Origin: Arcobacter sp. EP1
Lineage (GTDB): Bacteria > Campylobacterota > Campylobacteria > Campylobacterales > Arcobacteraceae
Reading direction: 5' to 3'
DNA length: 64,000 bases
Assembly (NCBI GenBank): GCA_001655195.1
Contig: LPNY01000132.1
Location: 130,344 to 194,343 of the forward strand
Shown: piece after piece, positions 19,068 through 27,505 of the stretch
Numbering within the stretch: position 1 is the stretch's first letter
Layout of the letters: each line of letters begins with the position of its first letter
Notes under the pieces: generated by a model
What the model was told of the DNA's origin: nothing
What the model saw: the letters and a program-made list of their open reading frames with translations, nothing else
Database searches by the model: none
Translations under genes and position numbers: made by a program

Positions 19068-19685
19068 CTACTTTTTACGCTGAGCTAACGTTAATAAAAG
19101 GGTTGTTAAAACATTAATAGGCCGTGAATTTAGCTCAATTAACTTAATAGCTATGCCAAAAGATTCTAACTCTTTAGTATTTAAAGGAATTTTATGACTA
19201 TTAACACTGAAGAGAATGGACTCAACTAAGTGTTTTGCTTCAGCTTTGGATATTTTTTGATTTTGTTTTAAAAAAATATAGGTTTGTTTTAAATCCAAAT
19301 TTAAAATATCCAAGTTACAATCTACGCGAGATAAAACTTGCTTAAGATACTTATGGGGCATTCGAGAAAGAATGGTAGGTAAAATAGCTGACTTTGATGT
19401 TGTGATTAATATAAAAATGACATTTTTAGGAGGTTCTTCTAAAACCTTTAGCAAAGAATTTTGAGCTTCATGGCGAAATGTATCACCACACAAAAGAATA
19501 TATTTTACACTATTTGAGGCAATATAGGCTTCTTTGATAGCAGCATTAGCTTGTGCCATTAAAAACTCACTCTTCTCTTCGTTTTTAATAACACGCGTTG
19601 AATGAAGAGGTAATGACGCAACAACAGAGGTTAAAGTCTCTTCTATATCATTAACAATTAAAATAGTTGAACTATTTATTTCCAC
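19068..19685 (-). CDS. holB: DNA polymerase III delta' subunit (short form)
   Basis: A 205-residue clamp-loader subunit. The core RHEAQNSLLKVLEEPPKN matches the delta'/gamma conserved block, followed by LSRMPHKYLKQ (sensor region). It lacks an obvious Walker A, as delta' usually does, and is shorter than the E. coli protein (334), similar to epsilon homologues. It lies between hobA (3 bases) and folP (4 bases), an order I recall from H. pylori HP1230-HP1232. Confidence 0.85.
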   Translation of the reverse strand: MEINSSTILIVNDIEETLTSVVASLPLHSTRVIKNEEKSEFLMAQANAAIKEAYIASNSVKYILLCGDTFRHEAQNSLLKVLEEPPKNVIFILITTSKSAILPTILSRMPHKYLKQVLSRVDCNLDILNLDLKQTYIFLKQNQKISKAEAKHLVESILFSVNSHKIPLNTKELESFGIAIKLIELNSRPINVLTTLLLTLAQRKK

Positions 19686-19688
19686 TGA

Positions 19689-20240
19689 TTAACTCTCGAC
19701 ATTAATTTGCGCAAATAGTGCAGCACTAATTGTTTTGTTATAGAGTCTAAACATCTGAAGCAGCTTCATATCTAAAGCTTCATCTGAACTTCTTAGATTA
19801 AAAGCATCAGGAGTCTCTTCATCTAATAACCACAGAAAAGAACTTTTAGAGACTTTTGGAATAATTGCCCTTACATCTTGACTTCTTCCAATATACCAAA
19901 AACAGTACCCATTTGGAAAAGAGATATTTAACATATCTTTTATATAAGCGATATCATCTTCATTTTTAACACTATCAACTTGTTTATAAAAGGCCTTAAA
20001 ATCATAAAATGGTAAATAAGGTCGGTTATAACTTTTACTATTTATGTTAGTTAAAATATATTCTAAAAACCAATTTCTATCATTATCTGTTATCACAATA
20101 ACAGAACATCCTTTATCAAGAAGAGAAGAAATTGATTTTGATACTAAAGGGGTCCACTCATATTTTTTCTCCTCTAGCCAAGGAGAAATAAGTTTATCCT
20201 CTCGTATCGTATCAACGGTCCAGTTTAAAAATTCTTGCAC
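19689..20240 (-). CDS. hobA: DnaA-associating initiation regulator HobA
   Basis: The 183-residue protein matches HobA in size and neighbours (lysC upstream, holB and folP downstream, as in H. pylori). Stretches such as IVITDNDRNWFLEYILTNIN, RPYLPFYDF and SSFLWLLDEETPDAFNLR are characteristic. HobA forms a tetramer that binds DnaA domain I and promotes the oriC complex, the counterpart of DiaA; it is restricted to Campylobacterota. Start and lysC stop overlap by one base. Confidence 0.88.
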   Translation of the reverse strand: MQEFLNWTVDTIREDKLISPWLEEKKYEWTPLVSKSISSLLDKGCSVIVITDNDRNWFLEYILTNINSKSYNRPYLPFYDFKAFYKQVDSVKNEDDIAYIKDMLNISFPNGYCFWYIGRSQDVRAIIPKVSKSSFLWLLDEETPDAFNLRSSDEALDMKLLQMFRLYNKTISAALFAQINVES

Positions 20241-21451
20241 TATTGATCCAAGTTATAAGCTTCATGTAAAGCTCTAACAGCAAGTTCCGCATATTTTTCT
20301 TCAACAATCATAGAGATTTTAATTTCTGAAGTTGAAATAATTCGAATATTAATATTTTCATTTGCTAGTGCTGTAAATGCTTTTGATGCTACACCTGTGT
20401 GAGATTTCATTCCCACACCAACAATTGATACTTTACAAATTGCTTCGTTGTAATCAATATTTTCAGCATCTTCTTCAAACTTTTGCATTACTTCTTTACA
20501 AATTTCCCAATCTGTTGTAGGGATTGTAAAGTCTAAGTCAGTTTTTCCATCAACACCAACTGTTTGAACAATCATATCAACATTAATATTTGCGTCTGCA
20601 AGTGCAGTGAAAATAGCTGAAGCAATACCTGGTCTATCAGTTACTCCATACATTCCAACTCGAACTTGATTTTTATCTAATGCAATTCCACTTACTAATG
20701 GTTTTTCCATAATATTCTCTTCCTTTGTAATCAACGTACCTTCAACTTCTGGAGTAAAGCTACTTCGTGATACTAAATTTACATTTAATTTTTTTGCCAT
20801 TTCAACTGAACGGTTTTGTAAAACCTTCGCTCCTAATGAAGCCAGTTCTAACATTTCATCATATGATATTTTATCTAACTTCTTTGCTTTTGGTTCTATT
20901 CGTGGGTCCGTCGTATAAATACCATCAACATCAGTGTAAATCTCACAAACATCCGCTTGGATAGCTCCCGCAATTGCAACTGCTGTTAAATCACTTCCTC
21001 CACGACCAAGAGTTGATACCCGTCCGTTATCTTGTGAAATCCCTTGGAAACCAGCAACAATAATAGTTTTACCTTCACTAATTGCTTGTTTCATATTTGT
21101 GGTATCAATAGATTCAATACGTGCTTTGGTATGCGCATTATCTGTTACAATACCTGCTTGTCTACCACTCATTGAAGTCGTAGGATAACCTTGTTCATTA
21201 AGTGCAATTGATAACAAGGCAGAGGTAACTCGCTCTCCTGAGCTTAATAACATATCCATTTCATGTGGCATTGCTGATTTAGAAAAATGAGTTGCATACT
21301 CAATAAGTTTGTTTGTTTCACCACTCATAGCTGAAACAACTGCAATCACATCATGCCCATCATCTTTAATATTTTTTATAATTTCTGCAACATTTTGAAT
21401 TCGATCAAGCGTACCAACACTTGTTCCTCCAAACTTTAAAACTTTTAACAT
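20240..21451 (-). CDS. lysC: aspartate kinase
   Basis: A 403-residue monofunctional aspartokinase that phosphorylates aspartate at the head of the lysine, threonine and methionine pathways. The kinase domain begins KFGGTSVGT and contains GRGGSDLTAVA and EIYTDVDGIYTTDPR; two ACT domains follow (about residues 265-403), with KVSIVGVGMKSHTGVA at the effector interface, so feedback inhibition is likely. It lies 14 bases after rppH and overlaps hobA by one base. Confidence 0.95.
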   Translation of the reverse strand: MLKVLKFGGTSVGTLDRIQNVAEIIKNIKDDGHDVIAVVSAMSGETNKLIEYATHFSKSAMPHEMDMLLSSGERVTSALLSIALNEQGYPTTSMSGRQAGIVTDNAHTKARIESIDTTNMKQAISEGKTIIVAGFQGISQDNGRVSTLGRGGSDLTAVAIAGAIQADVCEIYTDVDGIYTTDPRIEPKAKKLDKISYDEMLELASLGAKVLQNRSVEMAKKLNVNLVSRSSFTPEVEGTLITKEENIMEKPLVSGIALDKNQVRVGMYGVTDRPGIASAIFTALADANINVDMIVQTVGVDGKTDLDFTIPTTDWEICKEVMQKFEEDAENIDYNEAICKVSIVGVGMKSHTGVASKAFTALANENINIRIISTSEIKISMIVEEKYAELAVRALHEAYNLDQ

Positions 21452-21465
21452 AAACTTCTTTTCCT

Positions 21466-21966
21466 TTAAATGTAACCTTCACTCTTAAAATATTTTAATA
21501 CTTGTTTATAAACCGTTCGTTTAAAAAAGGTTATATAGTCGTAAATATTTTTTGTAGGTACAAACTTATACTCGCTAAACTCAGGGGTATGGTGTGTACT
21601 TATATCAATTTTAGCACCACTGTTTAGTTTTACTAAATAGTATTTTTGTATCTGACCATCATATGGATACATCTTTTTGGCAATTGCTGGAGGGAACTCA
21701 TAACTAACCCACTCAGGGTATTCTGCAATGATTTTAACGTCCCGTGTACCAATCTCTTCTTCTAATTCTCGAAAAAGAGCCTCACGTGCACTTTCACCTT
21801 TATCAATTCCACCTTGTGGAAATTGCCATGCATTTTCCACATCCGTACGCGATGCAATAAATACTTCACACTTTTCTGGATATTTAGCTGATAGAACTAT
21901 TGCTGCAACATTTGGTCTAAAATTTTTTCCATCTTTACCATTTGGTATCTCATTTTTATCAGTCAT
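21466..21966 (-). CDS. rppH: RNA pyrophosphohydrolase (Nudix)
   Basis: A 166-residue Nudix hydrolase. The Nudix box reads GGIDKGESAREALFRELEEE then IGT, complete with its catalytic glutamates, and FRPNVAAIVL at the N-terminus is as in RppH/InvA. It removes pyrophosphate from triphosphorylated RNA 5' ends and so starts mRNA decay; older names are nudH and invA. It is the first gene of the run rppH-lysC-hobA-holB-folP and diverges from hemW by a 55-base gap. Confidence 0.93.
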   Translation of the reverse strand: MTDKNEIPNGKDGKNFRPNVAAIVLSAKYPEKCEVFIASRTDVENAWQFPQGGIDKGESAREALFRELEEEIGTRDVKIIAEYPEWVSYEFPPAIAKKMYPYDGQIQKYYLVKLNSGAKIDISTHHTPEFSEYKFVPTKNIYDYITFFKRTVYKQVLKYFKSEGYI

Positions 21967-22021
21967 AAATATTAATTCCCTTATAATTAGCCTGATATTA
22001 TATAAATAATAGGATTAAAAA

Positions 22022-23092
22022 TTGCTTTTATATATGCATATTCCATTTTGTGATAGTAAATGCTACTATTGCGCCTTTAATTCTTATGTCAGCATGTTTC
22101 ATCTTAAAAATGATTATATGAAAGCGTTAACAAAACAACTTCAAAATGACATAGATAATTACTTAAAAAACAGTGATAAAAAACTCGAAACAATTTTTAT
22201 TGGAGGGGGAACACCAAGCTGTCTTGATGTTTCATATTATGAAGAGGTATTTACTATTTTAAAACCTTATATAACACCTCAAACAGAAATAACAACCGAA
22301 GCAAACCCAAACTCTGCAACAAAAGAGTGGTTAAGTGGTATGCAAAACCTGGGGGTTAACCGTGTTAGTTTTGGAGTACAAAGCTTTGATGATACAAAAT
22401 TAAAACAGTTGGGACGCGCTCATAATAAAGAACAAGCTATAAAAGCCTTGCAAGTAGCAAAAGAGTTAAAATTTGACTCTGTTAACTGTGATTTTATTTA
22501 TGGTGTACAAAATGATACCTTTGATTTAATATGTAAAGATTTAGATATAGCTAAATCTTTAGATGTAGAACATATCAGTGCTTACTCATTAACAATAGAA
22601 GAAGGAACAAAATTTTTTAATAAATCTTCAATTAAAATTGACGATGAAGAACTCTCCAAAAAAGTTTTTAACTATCTTCAAAATTTAGGTTTTACTCAAT
22701 ATGAAATCTCAAACTTTTCACAAGAAAAAAAGTTTCAATCAAAACATAACTTTGGTTATTGGCAACATAAAGAGTATTTAGGTATTGGAGCAGGTGCTGT
22801 TGGTTTTGTGAACCAGCAAAGAAGATATCCATTAAAAGATATCAATGAGTATATTCAAAAGCCATTAGAACATGTGGTAGAAAACCTTTCTCATGATGAT
22901 ATAAAAGTTGAAAAAGTATTACTTGGTTTACGCTCAAATTGTGGTTTTAGCAAGTCAATTCTAACCTCTTTTGAACAAGAAAAAGTAGCATTTTTAATAG
23001 AAGAAAAAAAACTTATTTCTAAAAAAAATAGCATTTATAATAAGAACTTTTTATTAGCTGATGAGTTGGCACTTTATATTCTTGATTCTTAA
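22022..23092 (+). CDS. hemW: HemW-like radical SAM heme chaperone
   Basis: A 356-residue radical SAM protein with CDSKCYYCAF (C-x3-C-x2-C) near residue 10, FIGGGTPSCL and GVNRVSFGVQSF, close to HemN but of the shorter HemW size and without the HemN N-terminal region. HemW inserts or hands over heme to respiratory proteins and is not a coproporphyrinogen oxidase. The start is TTG at 22022-22024, backed by AGGA 8 bases before it and by the usual N-terminus MLLYMHIPFC; an ATG 12 bases further in has no binding site. Confidence 0.9.
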   Translation: MLLYMHIPFCDSKCYYCAFNSYVSMFHLKNDYMKALTKQLQNDIDNYLKNSDKKLETIFIGGGTPSCLDVSYYEEVFTILKPYITPQTEITTEANPNSATKEWLSGMQNLGVNRVSFGVQSFDDTKLKQLGRAHNKEQAIKALQVAKELKFDSVNCDFIYGVQNDTFDLICKDLDIAKSLDVEHISAYSLTIEEGTKFFNKSSIKIDDEELSKKVFNYLQNLGFTQYEISNFSQEKKFQSKHNFGYWQHKEYLGIGAGAVGFVNQQRRYPLKDINEYIQKPLEHVVENLSHDDIKVEKVLLGLRSNCGFSKSILTSFEQEKVAFLIEEKKLISKKNSIYNKNFLLADELALYILDS

Positions 23093-23114
23093 AAAAAACT
23101 CCAGTTTTTTAAGG
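23091..23114 (+). terminator. A/T-rich hairpin after hemW
   Basis: AAAAAAC-TCCA-GTTTTTT forms a seven-pair hairpin directly after the hemW stop. The T run is in the stem and no further T tract follows, so termination is only likely. Confidence 0.35.
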
Positions 23115-23187
23115 AGATAAAAAATTATTTTTTTCTTGACTACTAAGACAAAATCAAACAATTAATCAACTAAAAGTACAATTAAAG

Positions 23188-23193
23188 TATAAT
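23188..23193 (+). promoter_or_regulatory. -10 box for the prmC operon
   Basis: TATAAT lies 28 bases before the prmC ATG; AAAGGA (23206-23211) is the ribosome site. The upstream 70 bases are A/T rich without another recognisable element. Confidence 0.5.
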
Positions 23194-23220
23194 ATCATCT
23201 TTATAAAAGGACAGAAATAT

Positions 23221-24042
23221 ATGACAATAAAAGCGTGCATAAAACATTATGCAAAAGAGCTCAAAGATGTAACTCATATTCCTAATAAAGAAGTAGAAAT
23301 TCTTATTTTACATCTTCTACAACAAAACGTGATTTGGCTACATCTAAACTCACACGAAGAGTTTAATCAAGAAAATGAGTTAGCAAAATTAGTAAAAAAA
23401 AGAGCAACCCATTTTCCACTAGAATACTTAATAGAAAAAGCATCTTTTTATGGTGAAAATTTCATTGTTAAACAGAATGTTTTAATCCCTCGTCCAGAGA
23501 CTGAATTACTCGTTGAAAATGCATTCAATATTCTCAAAGAGATTCAAAATCCCAAACTTGTAGAAGTAGGAGTTGGAAGTGGAATTATAAGTGTAATGCT
23601 TGCTAAACTATTACCAACAATTAATATAGTTGCTGTTGATATAAATGAAGATGCATTAGCATTAGCAGAACAAAATGCAATCAATCATGATGTAAAAGAC
23701 CGAATTAAATTTATAAAATCTGATTTACTTTCAAAAGTTCAAGGAGAGTTTGATATGTGCATTTCAAACCCACCTTATATAGCAGATGATTATAAGTTAC
23801 CAACAAATGTAAAGTTTGAGCCTTCTAATGCACTTTTTGGTGGTTCAATTGGAGATGAACTTTTAAAAGAGCTTATTATTCAAGTTGATCAAAGAAAAAT
23901 TCCTTATTTACTTTGTGAAATGGGTTATGATCAAAAAAAGCCTCTTGAAGAGTATTTAAAAGCATTTTCGTGCGAGAGTGTGGATTTTTATCAAGACTAT
24001 GAAAAGTTTGATAGAGGATTCACTATAAAATTTAAAATATAA
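23221..24042 (+). CDS. prmC: peptide chain release factor N5-glutamine methyltransferase
   Basis: A 273-residue SAM-dependent enzyme that methylates the GGQ glutamine of release factors 1 and 2. The substrate-binding NPPY is at ISNPPYIADD, preceded by the SAM site VEVGVGSGIISV and by LIPRPETELL. Its N-terminal helical domain is typical of the family. It begins a five-gene plus-strand run; the M3 peptidase follows after 12 bases. Confidence 0.95.
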   Translation: MTIKACIKHYAKELKDVTHIPNKEVEILILHLLQQNVIWLHLNSHEEFNQENELAKLVKKRATHFPLEYLIEKASFYGENFIVKQNVLIPRPETELLVENAFNILKEIQNPKLVEVGVGSGIISVMLAKLLPTINIVAVDINEDALALAEQNAINHDVKDRIKFIKSDLLSKVQGEFDMCISNPPYIADDYKLPTNVKFEPSNALFGGSIGDELLKELIIQVDQRKIPYLLCEMGYDQKKPLEEYLKAFSCESVDFYQDYEKFDRGFTIKFKI

Positions 24043-24054
24043 AGGAGATATAAA

Positions 24055-26022
24055 ATGTTTGAAAAATTTAATTGTAATAATTTAGAAGAGAGTACAGAAC
24101 TGCTTAAACAAAAAGTTCAAGAGAGTAAAGAGATAATAAACAGCTTACTTAAAATCAAAAATAAAACCTATGAAAATTTTGTTATGCCATATCAAGAAGT
24201 AGGGGAGAGACTCAATGAATTTCTAACACCTATCTTTCATATAGACTCAGTTAAGAATTCAGAAATAACTAAAAAAGTTCATGAGGAATGCCTTCCAATC
24301 ATCTCTATTTACGAAACTGAGATAGGTCAAAATGTAGATATTTATAGAGCATTAAAAGATATACAGTATAACTATAATACATCTTTAAATAATATACAAT
24401 TAAAAGTTTTAGAAAATGAGATTAGAGACTATAAACTCTCCGGTTGTCATTTAGAAAATAATAAAAAAGATAGACTCAAAGAACTCAATTTAACATTAAG
24501 TGAACTCTCTCAAAAGTTTTCACAAAATCTATTAGATGCCACAAATGATTTTGAAATGGTAGTGGAAGATTTTGAGGATGTAAAAGAGTTACCAGCTTCA
24601 GATCTAGAATTAGCTAGTTTTGAAGAAGAGGGTAGAACTAAATATAAATTCACCCTTCAAATGCCATCTTATATTGCTTATATTACCTATGGAACGAATA
24701 GGGATTTTAGAGAGAAAATCTATAAAGCATATGCTACAAGAGCACCTCAAAATGCAGATATTATCACTGAAATTTTGACACTAAAAGATGAAAAAGTAAA
24801 GATTTTGGGGTTTGACTGTTATGCTCAATACTCATTATCAACTAAAATGGCTAGTAATGAACAAGAAGTAGTAAGTTTCCTAGAAGAATTAGCTCAAAAG
24901 GGTAAGAATAGGGCTATTGAAGAATTAGATGAAGTAAAAGTGTTAGCCAGTAAAGAGGGGTTAAGAGATATACAATCTTTTGATTTAGCATATTATTCAG
25001 AAAAACTAAAAAAAGAAAAATATGATTTAGATGAAGAGTTTTATCGTCCATATTTTGAAAGAGAGTCTGTATTAAAGGGCTTTTTTGACTTTTTAAATGC
25101 TATTTTTGATATCAAATTTGTACAAGTAGAAGAAGATGCCTGGGATAAGAAAGTCAATGTTTATAATATAGAAGAAGAGGGAAAAGTTATTGCAAGAATC
25201 TTTATAGATTTAGAAGCAAGAAAAGACAAAAGAGGTGGTGCATGGATGAATAATTGGCATACACACTATATTGATAACAATGGAAATACGCATCTAGCAA
25301 CTGCTTATATTGTATGTAATTTCCCACCATCTACAAAAAACACGCCAGCACTTTTACGTCATAATGATGTGGTTACGCTCTTTCATGAAATGGGTCACGC
25401 CTTACATCATTTATTAAGTAAAGTTCCAGAAAGCTATGTTAGTGGTATTGCAGGAGTTGCTTGGGATGTGGTTGAATTCCCTTCTCAGTTCTTAGAGTAT
25501 TTTGCATATGACAAAGAGGTTTTAAAGCTTTTTGCAAAGCATTATGAGACAGGTAAAGTTTTAAGTGATGATGCAATTGAAAAGATAATTAAGGCCAAAA
25601 ATTTCCAGTCATCTTTAGCCATGGTAAGACAAGTTGAATTTGCTCTTTTTGATTTTAAACTTCATCAAAAACTCTACAAAAATGAACAAGAGGTTCAATC
25701 ACTTTTAGATGAAATTCGACAAGATGTTGCTACAATTATTCCTCCTAAATATAATAAATTCCAAAATGGATTTGCACATATTTTTGGTGGTGGTTATGCA
25801 GCAGGTTATTACTCATACAAATGGGCAGAAGTTCTAAGTGCTGATGCATTTTATATGTTTATTGATTCAGGGAATATTTTTAATAAAGAACTTGCAATTA
25901 AATATAAAAAAGCAATTTTAGAGCAGGGTGGTTCTAAAGACATGGAAAAATTATTTTTTGATTTTACAGGTAGAAAACCAAGTGTTGACTCTTTACTCAA
26001 AATTGATGGAATTATTAGCTAA
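24055..26022 (+). CDS. M3 family oligopeptidase (OpdA/PrlC-like)
   Basis: A 655-residue cytoplasmic zinc metallopeptidase. The zinc site is HEMGHALHH, preceded by NFPPSTKNTPALLRHNDVVT, followed by the family motifs EFPSQFLEYFA and GGGYAAGYYSYKW, which bind substrate. These enzymes degrade oligopeptides, including signal-peptide fragments. No signal peptide is present. AAGGAG precedes the start. I cannot separate OpdA from other M3 subgroups by eye. Confidence 0.92.
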   Translation: MFEKFNCNNLEESTELLKQKVQESKEIINSLLKIKNKTYENFVMPYQEVGERLNEFLTPIFHIDSVKNSEITKKVHEECLPIISIYETEIGQNVDIYRALKDIQYNYNTSLNNIQLKVLENEIRDYKLSGCHLENNKKDRLKELNLTLSELSQKFSQNLLDATNDFEMVVEDFEDVKELPASDLELASFEEEGRTKYKFTLQMPSYIAYITYGTNRDFREKIYKAYATRAPQNADIITEILTLKDEKVKILGFDCYAQYSLSTKMASNEQEVVSFLEELAQKGKNRAIEELDEVKVLASKEGLRDIQSFDLAYYSEKLKKEKYDLDEEFYRPYFERESVLKGFFDFLNAIFDIKFVQVEEDAWDKKVNVYNIEEEGKVIARIFIDLEARKDKRGGAWMNNWHTHYIDNNGNTHLATAYIVCNFPPSTKNTPALLRHNDVVTLFHEMGHALHHLLSKVPESYVSGIAGVAWDVVEFPSQFLEYFAYDKEVLKLFAKHYETGKVLSDDAIEKIIKAKNFQSSLAMVRQVEFALFDFKLHQKLYKNEQEVQSLLDEIRQDVATIIPPKYNKFQNGFAHIFGGGYAAGYYSYKWAEVLSADAFYMFIDSGNIFNKELAIKYKKAILEQGGSKDMEKLFFDFTGRKPSVDSLLKIDGIIS

Positions 26023-26067
26023 ATTTTGTCATAATACAATTGTAAAAAATCATTCAAGGGAATATAT

Positions 26068-26586
26068 ATGAGTACAAATAATGATACGGTTTTAAAATTA
26101 AGTGATGCACTTTCAGAATTAATAGAAGCATATGAAAAATTACAAAAAGAGAATGATGATATAAAAACAAAAAATGCACAGTTAGAAGAAGCATTAGCAA
26201 GTATTAAAAATGAGAAAGCGACATTAGAAACAAATGTAAATCAGTTAAGTGAATCAAGTGAAAAACAAGAAACTAACATCAACTCAATGTTGGGTAAAAT
26301 TGAATCATTACTTGGTGTAAAAAATAACCCTAAAAAAGAGTTACGAGATATTGTTATTGAAGAACCTGAGGTTTCAAAAGATGAAGCCCAAGAGTTAGAA
26401 GAGAATATATTTAATGTCCCAACACAACATGAAGCAACTGCTATTAAAGCTGCTCCTGAACTTGAAACCAATGGTGATACTATTAATACTGAGATTAATA
26501 CTCCTAACAAGAATAATGAAGAAGAGGACAATAACAAGCTAGATTTAAATCGTATGGCATCTTTGCTTAACGGCTTTAATAAATAA
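26068..26586 (+). CDS. coiled-coil protein of unknown function
   Basis: The 172-residue acidic protein has a predicted coiled coil over about residues 5-85 (repeating Leu/Glu/Lys pattern such as LSELIEAYEKLQKENDDIK), then a disordered Glu/Asn/Thr-rich region and a short conserved-looking end (LDLNRMASLLNGFNK). AAGGGA precedes the ATG. The stop overlaps the next start by one base, so the pair is co-translated. I do not recognise the family; it has the shape of a scaffold or ZapB-like spacer, without proof. Confidence 0.7.
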   Translation: MSTNNDTVLKLSDALSELIEAYEKLQKENDDIKTKNAQLEEALASIKNEKATLETNVNQLSESSEKQETNINSMLGKIESLLGVKNNPKKELRDIVIEEPEVSKDEAQELEENIFNVPTQHEATAIKAAPELETNGDTINTEINTPNKNNEEEDNNKLDLNRMASLLNGFNK

Positions 26587-26861
26587 TGACAACCCTTCTC
26601 AATAAAACCTTAGTTTTCTCTACCTTTGGCGTAAGTGATTTTGACGCTTTAGAAGGTGCTATTAATACAATGGCTCCTTCCATGGTAGAGTATTACTTAT
26701 CTGACTTATCATCTAACACAGATGAGTTTTACTTAAATAAAAGAAATATTGAAAAAAGTATATCTGTAGGAGAGTACTCTTTATATTACGATTATGATGA
26801 AAATATCTCTTTAGAATTAGATATTGAACTCCTAGAAGAGATAACAGGTAGTCTTTGGTAA
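26586..26861 (+). CDS. small acidic protein of unknown function
   Basis: A 91-residue protein without cysteine, signal or membrane segment, rich in Ser, Asp, Glu and Tyr. Its start overlaps the stop of the coiled-coil gene and its stop overlaps the start of the deoxyribosyltransferase gene, both as TAATG. This tight coupling on each side is the best evidence that it is real. I do not recognise it. Confidence 0.7.
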   Translation: MTTLLNKTLVFSTFGVSDFDALEGAINTMAPSMVEYYLSDLSSNTDEFYLNKRNIEKSISVGEYSLYYDYDENISLELDIELLEEITGSLW

Positions 26862-27364
26862 TGCAAAAAATTTACATTGCAGGTCCTGACGTCTTTGAAC
26901 TAAACTCCATAGAAATAGGGCAAAAATATAAAAAATTATGCCAAAAATATGGTTTTATTGGTCTATATCCCTTAGACAACGAAGTCAATTTTAATCAAAA
27001 TCCTCAAAAAATCGCAAAAGACATCTATAAAGCAAATATCAATCTAATTCACGAATCAGATATTGTTATTGCAAATTTAAATTCTTTTAGAGGAAAAGAA
27101 GCTGATTCTGGAACCGTTTGGGAATGTGGGTACGCGCATGCATTAGGTAAAAAAGTCTATGCCTATATGAAAAAAACACATCCTTATATTCAAAACTTTC
27201 AAAATGATGAAACAATTTTAAATAAAACACATGGCGTATTAGATTTAGATAATAGGGTAATAGAAAATTTCAATCTACCTCTAAACTTAATGCTTGGTTG
27301 CAGTATTGAGAAAATCATAAAAGGTGATTTTGAAACTGTATTAAAAGAAATAAGTGAAACATGA
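26861..27364 (+). CDS. nucleoside 2-deoxyribosyltransferase
   Basis: The 167-residue protein begins KIYIAGPDVF and has GKEADSGTVWECGYAHALGK, the catalytic and substrate region of the family. It exchanges or hydrolyses bases of deoxynucleosides and serves nucleotide salvage. I prefer the ATG at 26861, which overlaps the previous stop (TAATG), to an in-frame TTG six bases earlier. It ends the prmC run; a weak TTAGG/CCTAA dyad follows within the xerH upstream region. Confidence 0.85.
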   Translation: MQKIYIAGPDVFELNSIEIGQKYKKLCQKYGFIGLYPLDNEVNFNQNPQKIAKDIYKANINLIHESDIVIANLNSFRGKEADSGTVWECGYAHALGKKVYAYMKKTHPYIQNFQNDETILNKTHGVLDLDNRVIENFNLPLNLMLGCSIEKIIKGDFETVLKEISET

Positions 27365-27405
27365 TCCATTAGTTTTACGTATTAGGGTATTATGTAGCAA
27401 TCCTA

Positions 27406-27440
27406 ATTTAACTGTGAAAATTTATGTTTTCATAAATTAG
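27406..27440. other. dif-like recombination site (difH candidate)
   Basis: Two 11-base arms, AACTGTGAAAA (27410-27420) and TTTTCATAAAT (27427-27437), flank a 6-base centre TTTATG. The inner half of the arms is an exact inverted repeat (TGAAAA/TTTTCA). This is the architecture of a Xer core site, and it lies 66 bases upstream of xerH, where difH is often found in Campylobacterota. It would mark the replication terminus. The outer arm bases match imperfectly, as usual for dif. Confidence 0.65.
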
Positions 27441-27458
27441 AATTTAAGTTATATTATG

Positions 27459-27491
27459 CCACTATATAGTCAATAAAGACCACTGTATAGT
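27459..27491 (+). repeat. tandem 12-base repeats upstream of xerH
   Basis: CCACTATATAGT (27459-27470) and CCACTGTATAGT (27480-27491) differ at one position and are offset by 21 bases, two helical turns. They lie between the dif-like site and the xerH start (27506). They may form an operator; the second copy holds a possible -10 (TATAGT). Confidence 0.5.
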
Positions 27492-27505
27492 AACTAGGAG
27501 TTAAT

